This document shows, in pieces, positions 17,301 to 22,289 of a stretch of DNA of 30,521 nt. Numbering within the stretch: position 1 is the first letter of the stretch; every line of letters begins with the position of its first letter. This DNA comes from an uncultured Bacteroides sp. (GTDB lineage Bacteria > Bacteroidota > Bacteroidia > Bacteroidales > Bacteroidaceae): positions 1-30,521 of the forward strand of contig NZ_CAJUHF010000043.1 in NCBI RefSeq assembly GCF_910585845.1, given 5' to 3'. A model generated the notes under the pieces. That model saw only the letters and a list, made by a program, of their open reading frames with translations, was not told the origin of the DNA and made no database searches. The position numbers and the translations under genes were made by a program.

Positions 17301-17574
17301 GGTGGAGAACACCCGCGTCTACTGGCCCAGTGAGGCAGGGCAGTATCCGCAGGCTTTGGATATGCTGCACAACAAGGAGATTGACATGGTAGTGAACATC
17401 CCGAAGAACCTCACCGCAGGCGAGTTGGATAATGGCTATAAGATTCGTCGTGCTGCCATCGACCTCAATGTGCCGCTGATTACCAATGCACGCCTGGCAA
17501 GCGCCTTTATCAATGCTTTCTGCACGATGAGTGTGGACGACATTGCGATCAAGTCGTGGGCAGAATATAAATAG
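14341..17574 (+). CDS. carB: Carbamoyl-phosphate synthase large subunit
   Basis: It makes carbamoyl phosphate from bicarbonate, two ATP and ammonia supplied by CarA. At 1077 aa it has the expected duplicated layout: a first ATP-grasp half (GEFDYSGSQ near residue 24, GGQTALNCG near 90), an oligomerisation linker (about 400-550), a second ATP-grasp half starting near [18 protein letters not shown], and a C-terminal MGS-like allosteric domain (about 940-1077). Several blocks ([48 protein letters not shown]) resemble eukaryotic CAD/CPS1 as remembered. Residues 471-478 in the linker come from a 7-bp-repeat tract encoding LHSPL, as in CarA. It ends the rightward run at a strong terminator. Confidence 0.97.
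   Translation: [1077 protein letters not shown]
15752..15774 (+). repeat. In-frame heptamer tract inside carB
   Basis: Three consecutive 7-mers, ACTCTCC, ACTCTCC and GCTCTCT, start at 15754 and encode TLHSPLS (472-478) in the oligomerisation linker. The same peptide LHSPL arises from the related tract in carA. Remembered CAD sequences are shorter at this position, suggesting an insertion. Confidence 0.65.
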
Positions 17575-17682
17575 GAGAGATACTTCTCTGATTGCGAGAG
17601 ATATATATCTTAGGGTTAATAGGAAATGTACTTTAGGGTTTCGGAAAGTGTTTTCTTTGATTGCAGAGAGTCTTTCTTTTGC

Positions 17683-17778
17683 CCCGTGAGACGAATAATT
17701 TCGCCTCATGAGATAAAAAAATCCATCCCACGGGATGGATTTTTTCGTCTCGTGGAAGGAATTTATCCGTCTCACGAG
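17683..17778. repeat. 96-bp imperfect palindrome around the carB terminator
   Basis: Two 46-base arms (17683-17728 and 17733-17778) pair at about 36 positions around a CACG loop. The outer ends carry CGTGAGACG and its complement CGTCTCACG; the core is the terminator described separately. Four GAGAC/GTCTC-like segments are arranged symmetrically. It sits between convergent carB and the leftward alaX-like gene. It could be an elaborate bidirectional terminator or a small inverted-repeat element. Confidence 0.75.
17715..17745. terminator. Bidirectional rho-independent terminator
   Basis: An A-run of seven, then ATCCATCC, loop CACG, GGATGGAT, then a T-run. It reads as a canonical terminator on both strands and serves carB from the left and the ispE/alaX-like unit from the right. 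Confidence 0.9.
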
Positions 17779-17853
17779 ATGAATTCTCCGGTCTTTTATC
17801 CGGGAATATTTTTTTGTTTATGCCATTTGGTACGTCCTTTATATAAAATAGTT

Positions 17854-18327
17854 TTATGAGGCAATCAATTTGAAACGCATTCTCCAACGTTTGTTCCCTT
17901 CGTCCCAATCGTGGCTGATTACTTTGAACGTTCCTATTTCCGACGTGTTCTTCACATGTGCCCCGATGCAAAGGCATTCGTCATAGTCGCCCACTTTCAC
18001 TATGCGCACCGTCTCGGATGCACCGTCCGGCAATCGTTTCAGGTCAAACCGTCCCAATGCCTCTTCTTGGGTGATGAACGCTGTGGTTACGTCCAGTTCT
18101 TGGGCTATTACTGCATTGACGGCTTCCTCCAGCCGTTTCACGCTCTCTTCCGTAGGGGCTGTTTCCAGTATATAGTCCAGTTTGCTTTTTTTCTTTTCGA
18201 TATGTGCCGATACAGACCGTCCGCAACCGAAGAGGTTGATCATGGTTCGGTTGATGATGTGTTCGCAGGTGTGCATAGGCGGGTATTCCTGCTTGTTGTG
18301 CTCATTGAGTTGGATGGGTTGTTCCAT
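17854..18327 (-). CDS. AlaX-like stand-alone tRNA-editing (SAD) domain protein
   Basis: It looks like a free-standing threonyl/alanyl-tRNA synthetase second additional domain, the family of trans-editing proteins that deacylate mischarged tRNA (typically Ser- or Gly-tRNA(Ala)). The zinc-binding pairs are present: H19-x3-H23 in MHTCEHI and C120-x3-H124 in CIGAH. At 157 aa it corresponds to the short AlaX type without the C-Ala or glycine-rich regions. It follows ispE by 35 bp and is probably co-transcribed with it, ending at the shared terminator. Metal-site geometry supports the fold; substrate specificity cannot be read from the sequence. Confidence 0.8.
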   Translation of the reverse strand: MEQPIQLNEHNKQEYPPMHTCEHIINRTMINLFGCGRSVSAHIEKKKSKLDYILETAPTEESVKRLEEAVNAVIAQELDVTTAFITQEEALGRFDLKRLPDGASETVRIVKVGDYDECLCIGAHVKNTSEIGTFKVISHDWDEGNKRWRMRFKLIAS

Positions 18328-18362
18328 AGTTTGTTTTGATCAATTTAGAGAGATACTTACTG

Positions 18363-19193
18363 TTATTTCAATATACCTTGGTAGACGAATGCTCTTTCTC
18401 CCCAGATGTCTTCCGGGAGTGCGTCATCTTCCGGTCTGAACAGACCGAACACGGATGAACCGGATCCGGACATGGCGGCATATATGGCTCCTTGCCGGTA
18501 GAGTTTTTCCTTGATCTCTCCGATGGCAGGGAATTGGGGGAATACACTCTCTTCGAAATCGTTTGTCATGAGCTTCTTCCATTCCTCTATGGGGCGTTCG
18601 ATCACTTCTCTTAGAGGCGTCTCCTGCCGATGAGGCCTTATCTGTGAAAAGGCTTCACGAGTGGAGACAAACAGGTCGGGTTTCACTAAGACAATCCGGT
18701 AGCCCTTCAGCGACAGACGGATGGGGGAGAAGAGATTGCCTATCCCCTCGGCGTATGTCGGCGTGTTGCGGATGAAGAAGGCACAGTCCGCTCCCAGTCG
18801 GGCGGCATACTCCTCCAAAGTTTCCTCCGTCAGCTTCAGGCAGAACTTCTCGTTCAACAGTTTCAGCATGTAAGCGGCATCGGACGAGCCGCCTCCTAAA
18901 CCGGCTCCTGACGGGATATGCTTGAACAAGTGTATCTCTACGGGTGGCAGGTCGAACTGTGCGTCGAGGAGTTTATACGCTTTCACAACCAGGTTGTTTT
19001 CTGCTTCTCCTTCTATCTCCAACCCAGCCTGATGCAGGCGGAACTTTCTCCCGCTTTCGTTCAGCACGTTTACTTCCAGTGCGTCTTCTATGGGAACCGG
19101 ATAGAACACGGTCTCCAGGTTGTGATATCCGTCGGGACGCTTCTCCACAATGTTCAGTCCCAGATTTATTTTGGCATTCGGAAATGTTATCAT
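18363..19193 (-). CDS. ispE: 4-diphosphocytidyl-2-C-methyl-D-erythritol kinase
   Basis: It phosphorylates CDP-ME with ATP in the MEP isoprenoid pathway. It is a GHMP-kinase fold protein with NAKINLGL at the N-terminus (K8), the ATP-binding motif PSGAGLGGGSSDAA at 94-107, GADCAFF with the catalytic-region Asp, and the C-terminal SGSGSSVFG motif. At 276 aa it is of ordinary length. A minus-strand box TAAGTTTG (19242-19249) about 50 bp upstream may be its promoter. The AlaX-like gene follows closely on the same strand. Confidence 0.95.
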   Translation of the reverse strand: MITFPNAKINLGLNIVEKRPDGYHNLETVFYPVPIEDALEVNVLNESGRKFRLHQAGLEIEGEAENNLVVKAYKLLDAQFDLPPVEIHLFKHIPSGAGLGGGSSDAAYMLKLLNEKFCLKLTEETLEEYAARLGADCAFFIRNTPTYAEGIGNLFSPIRLSLKGYRIVLVKPDLFVSTREAFSQIRPHRQETPLREVIERPIEEWKKLMTNDFEESVFPQFPAIGEIKEKLYRQGAIYAAMSGSGSSVFGLFRPEDDALPEDIWGERAFVYQGILK

Positions 19194-19241
19194 TCTTTTT
19201 AGAGGTTAATGGGTTAACGACATATCAGTTGTGTCTGCAAT

Positions 19242-19249
19242 CAAACTTA
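19242..19249 (-). promoter_or_regulatory. Putative -7 box for ispE
   Basis: TAAGTTTG on the minus strand matches TAnnTTTG in the 67-bp gap between the C_GCAxxG gene and ispE. No convincing -33 motif accompanies it. Confidence 0.4.
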
Positions 19250-19260
19250 TAATGTACCTT

Positions 19261-19743
19261 TCATTGGGCATTGTCGGGTGATTGCATTCTCTGTTTGCTT
19301 TCGAGGTATTCTGCCCAGATGCGTGCGGCTTCCTCTACCATTTTCGCACAGGGACGCTTGGCATAGTATTGTTCGGTCCGCTCTTCGGGCATGGAGACGC
19401 CTTCCGGTTTCTTAAGTCCCAGCAGCTCGGCACAGACCGTAGAGCCGTTGCGTCGCTTAAATTCAGCAGCAAGCTCTTGCACTACGGCATAGTTGGCACC
19501 TTTTTGGGCACGGTCCTTAGGATCGGTCGCTCCTGTTTCCAATCCGGCAAGCAGGAACATACCGCACGCCGCACCGCACGTCTGCCTCATGCGGCCTATG
19601 CCTCCGCCAAAAGAAGCTGCCATTCGTGCTGCCTGTTCTTCCGTAAATCCGTACATGTCAGCATAAGCGATGACAACCGACTGGGAGCAGTTGAACCCGC
19701 TCTTGAACAATTCTACTGCTTTCTCAATTCTTTCTCCAAACAT
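19261..19743 (-). CDS. C_GCAxxG_C_C family protein
   Basis: This is a 160-aa cysteine-rich protein of the C_GCAxxG_C_C family, whose biochemical role is not established. Visible family signs are NCSQSV near residue 18, the glycine patch FGGGIGRMRQTCGAACG, and two downstream cysteines in STVCAELLG and RPCAKMVEEA. The cysteine spacing suggests metal or redox-cofactor binding. The N-terminal helix and C-terminal helix (AARIWAEYL) enclose the Cys core, and no signal peptide is seen. It lies between mntH and ispE on the same strand, with three 17-bp repeats immediately upstream. Confidence 0.85.
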   Translation of the reverse strand: MFGERIEKAVELFKSGFNCSQSVVIAYADMYGFTEEQAARMAASFGGGIGRMRQTCGAACGMFLLAGLETGATDPKDRAQKGANYAVVQELAAEFKRRNGSTVCAELLGLKKPEGVSMPEERTEQYYAKRPCAKMVEEAARIWAEYLESKQRMQSPDNAQ

Positions 19744-19780
19744 CTTTCTTTCTCTTTCTTATTTTTCAATTCTAATCGTA

Positions 19781-19831
19781 TAAGATAATAATTCCACTAA
19801 GATAATAATTCCACTAAGATAATAATTTCTA
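19781..19831. repeat. 17-bp tandem repeat, three units
   Basis: TAAGATAATAATTCCAC is repeated exactly at 19781 and 19798, with a diverged third unit at 19815. It occupies the leader of the C_GCAxxG gene (ATG at 19743), so copy number would change promoter or leader spacing in 17-bp steps. Confidence 0.85.
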
Positions 19832-19876
19832 CGGACTACATCACATTGCCGAGGGGAAAATATTCTTTTTTTTGCC

Positions 19877-21139
19877 TTATGACAGACCGGAAGTCAGCAG
19901 CATGATATTCAATGCTGTCACCACACCTGCAATGGCGTAAAGCAGAAAGCTGCTCCATTTGCTGTTGACGTATTGCCCCATCACCTTGCGGGAGGAAGTC
20001 AGTCCCACTTGCAGAAAAACCGTGAACGGCAACTGTATGCTCAGTACCATCTGCGAAACCAACAATCCTTTGAACGGGTCGCCTATGAAAAATATCATCA
20101 GCAATGCCCCTCCCAGTGAAAGAATCACGCCCATCTGCGAATGGCTGTCCTTGATGTGGTACGACTCTCCAAAGATCCCTGCAAATATGGACCCTGCTGC
20201 CATGCCGCTGGTTATGGTAGACGATATTCCTGCCATCAGCAATGCCAAGGCAAACACAATGGCCGCACTGCTTCCGAGCAAAGGTTCCAACAAGGACTTC
20301 GCCTGTTGCAACTCTTCCACCTGAATGTCGCTTCTAAAGAAAGTAGCGGCAGCCAGCAGGATCATCGCACTGTTGATTGCCCAGCCGACAATCATGGAAA
20401 AGAGCGTATCGAACAATTCATACTTCAGAACTCTCCGTATGGAAGCGTCATCCTGTTTGTTGTATTCGTGGCTCTGTATCACCTCTGAATGCAAGAACAA
20501 GTTATGGGGCATCACCACCGCTCCCAACACGCTCATGATGATCAGCATACTTCCTTTGGGAAATGCCGGTGTCACCCATCCCGTTGCCGCCAGCGGCCAG
20601 TCAATCTTTACCAGGAAAAGTTCGTATATGAAAGACAGTCCGATTACGGATACAAAGGCTATGATGGAGCGTTCTATCTTTTTGTATGAGTTTGTGAAAA
20701 GCATAATCATGACAAAAACAGCCGTCAATATCGCTCCCCATACAATCGGAATATCCAGTAGCATCTCCAATGCAATGGCACCTCCCAGAATCTCGGCAAG
20801 CGAAGTGGATATCGAAGCCAGCACTGCCGTACCCAGTATGGGTCGGGACACCCATTTAGGCGTATATTTCGTCGCTGCTTCGGACAGGCATAACCCTGTC
20901 ACAATCCCCAAATGCGCCACATTGTGCTGCAATATGATCAGCATTGCTGTGGATAGCGTGACTACCCATAACAAAGAATAGCCAAACTCCGAACCTGCCG
21001 CAAAGTTGGATGCCCAATTTCCCGGATCAATGAATCCTACCGTCACCAGCAAGCCCGGACCTATATACTTAAACATATCCAAACCACCCGGATGCCGTTT
21101 GTGGTTCTTGCTTTTCAAGTCTTTCAGAATATCTTTCAT
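19877..21139 (-). CDS. mntH: Nramp family divalent metal (Mn/Fe) transporter
   Basis: An inner-membrane proton-coupled importer for Mn2+ and related metals. The TM1 metal-site motif DPGN occurs at 38-41 (FIDPGNWASN), and the TM6 motif with A207 and MPHN (210-213) is intact, so the metal ligands D, N, A and M are all present. About 11 hydrophobic segments fill the 420-aa chain, preceded by a short cytoplasmic basic tail. The family normally runs 400-450 aa. An 8-bp inverted repeat brackets the region just upstream of the ATG and may be a metal-responsive operator. The gene upstream ends at its own terminator, so this appears monocistronic. Confidence 0.9.
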   Translation of the reverse strand: MKDILKDLKSKNHKRHPGGLDMFKYIGPGLLVTVGFIDPGNWASNFAAGSEFGYSLLWVVTLSTAMLIILQHNVAHLGIVTGLCLSEAATKYTPKWVSRPILGTAVLASISTSLAEILGGAIALEMLLDIPIVWGAILTAVFVMIMLFTNSYKKIERSIIAFVSVIGLSFIYELFLVKIDWPLAATGWVTPAFPKGSMLIIMSVLGAVVMPHNLFLHSEVIQSHEYNKQDDASIRRVLKYELFDTLFSMIVGWAINSAMILLAAATFFRSDIQVEELQQAKSLLEPLLGSSAAIVFALALLMAGISSTITSGMAAGSIFAGIFGESYHIKDSHSQMGVILSLGGALLMIFFIGDPFKGLLVSQMVLSIQLPFTVFLQVGLTSSRKVMGQYVNSKWSSFLLYAIAGVVTALNIMLLTSGLS

Positions 21140-21187
21140 CGTTCGCTGTTTTATGTTGTAAAATTATGAGATAAGAACAAGCGAACG
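21140..21187 (-). promoter_or_regulatory. Inverted repeat flanking the mntH promoter/leader
   Basis: CGTTCGCT (21140-21147) and AGCGAACG (21180-21187) are exact complements separated by 32 bp, and the inner arm touches the mntH start codon. The enclosed minus-strand segment includes TAATTTTA, one base from the -7 consensus. An operator straddling the promoter or an mRNA stem at the start codon are both possible. Confidence 0.5.
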
Positions 21188-21200
21188 TGGGTTTCAGTTC

Positions 21201-21235
21201 AAAAAAAGCTCCGGCATTTTTATGATACCGGAGCT
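21201..21235 (-). terminator. Rho-independent terminator of the pheT-yebC-TSCPD unit
   Basis: On the minus strand AGCTCCGG, a 13-nt loop, CCGGAGCT, then seven T. It stands about 33 bp beyond the TSCPD gene stop and before mntH. Confidence 0.9.
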
Positions 21236-21268
21236 GACTGTGCTTTCTGAAAGTACAAGGGTAGGAGA

Positions 21269-21514
21269 TCAGAACCCCATTTCATGCAACGCCCGGCACA
21301 ACTGATCCGGACAAGAGGTGAGGCGATTACCACAGCGGATACCCTCCAGCCGCGCAAGTACGACATTTACCGGCATCCCTTTTACCAAGTGGGAAATGCC
21401 TTGCAGGTTTCCGTTGCAACCTCCCCAAAACGTAACGTTAGTGATCACGTTCTCTTCAACTTCCACCTCAATGTGAGAACTGCATGTTCCCTGAGTTTTA
21501 TATGTGTACTTCAT
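21269..21514 (-). CDS. TSCPD domain protein (TIGR03905-like)
   Basis: This 81-aa protein contains the TSCPD motif (66-70), named after a Cys-rich domain also found at the C-terminus of some ribonucleotide reductases. Cysteines C11, C33, C61 and C68 are spaced as a likely zinc or metal site, with GGCNGN at 31-36. The length and layout fit the stand-alone TIGR03905 type, whose function is unknown. Its ATG overlaps the yebC stop by one base (TAATG), which implies translational coupling with yebC. A terminator follows immediately. Confidence 0.85.
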   Translation of the reverse strand: MKYTYKTQGTCSSHIEVEVEENVITNVTFWGGCNGNLQGISHLVKGMPVNVVLARLEGIRCGNRLTSCPDQLCRALHEMGF

Positions 21515-22251
21515 TATTCTTCGCTTCCTTCCGGTTTCATGTTGGTGTAAACCGTCTGTACGTCGTCAAACTCTTCAAGACGTTCGATCATCTTGTCGAT
21601 GGTTTCACGCTGTTCGGGAGTAACCTCCTTCGTATCGTTCGGAATATAGGTGAACTCACCGCCGACATCTTCGAAACCATACTCTTCCAGATGCTTCTGG
21701 ATAGCTGCATAGCTCTTCGGATCGCCATAGATCGTAACGGTTCCTTCCTCTTCGTCTTCTTCAAACTCGTCATCCACATCGTAATCTATCAGGTCGAGAA
21801 TCAGTTCTTCCATGTCTACGCCGTCTTTCTTTTTGAAAGTGAACATACACTTATGGTCGAACAGGAAAGCCAATGATCCCATCGTTCCCAGGTTTCCGCC
21901 GAACTTATTGAATACGGAACGTACATCGGCAACCGTACGTGTGGTGTTGTCAGTCAGTGTATCTACGAATATAGCGATACCGTGAGGGCCGTATCCTTCG
22001 TAAGTCATGCCTTTGTATTCGCTCTGATCCTTACCCATTGCATTCTTTATGGCTCGGTCGATATTGTCTTTCGGCATGTTTTCGCGTTTGCAGGTCGCAA
22101 TGATAGAACGCAAAGTCGGGTTGTTTTCCGGTTCCGGTCCTCCTGCCTTTACGGCAATAGCAATCTGTTTACCCAGTCTTGTGAAGGTCTTTGCCATGTG
22201 ACCCCATCTTTTCAATTTGGCAGCTTTTCTATATTCAAATGCTCTTCCCAT
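21514..22251 (-). CDS. yebC: YebC/PmpR family protein
   Basis: This DUF28/TACO1-like protein belongs to a family described as a DNA-binding regulator in some bacteria and, for some members, as helping ribosomes through proline stretches. The hallmark N-terminus MGRAFEYRKAAKLKRW and the block ENMPKDNIDRAIKNA are present, followed by the domain with YEGYGPHGIAIFVDTLTDN. At 245 aa it is complete. An acidic run (DDEFEEDEEEG) lies near residue 175. It sits 38 bp downstream of pheT and overlaps the next gene by one base, so all three are likely on one transcript. Confidence 0.93.
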   Translation of the reverse strand: MGRAFEYRKAAKLKRWGHMAKTFTRLGKQIAIAVKAGGPEPENNPTLRSIIATCKRENMPKDNIDRAIKNAMGKDQSEYKGMTYEGYGPHGIAIFVDTLTDNTTRTVADVRSVFNKFGGNLGTMGSLAFLFDHKCMFTFKKKDGVDMEELILDLIDYDVDDEFEEDEEEGTVTIYGDPKSYAAIQKHLEEYGFEDVGGEFTYIPNDTKEVTPEQRETIDKMIERLEEFDDVQTVYTNMKPEGSEE

Positions 22252-22289
22252 TGGTCGTATATTTTAATTATTGGTTATTAATTCATTCA

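Noticed and set aside
16048..17775. 575-codon open frame on the minus strand opposite carB
   Set aside because: It is the antisense shadow of carB's codon bias. It has no recognisable domain, and its start lies inside the terminator palindrome.
17626..17859. 77-codon plus-strand frame after carB
   Set aside because: It runs through the terminator hairpin, and its apparent repeats come from the palindrome rather than from a protein.
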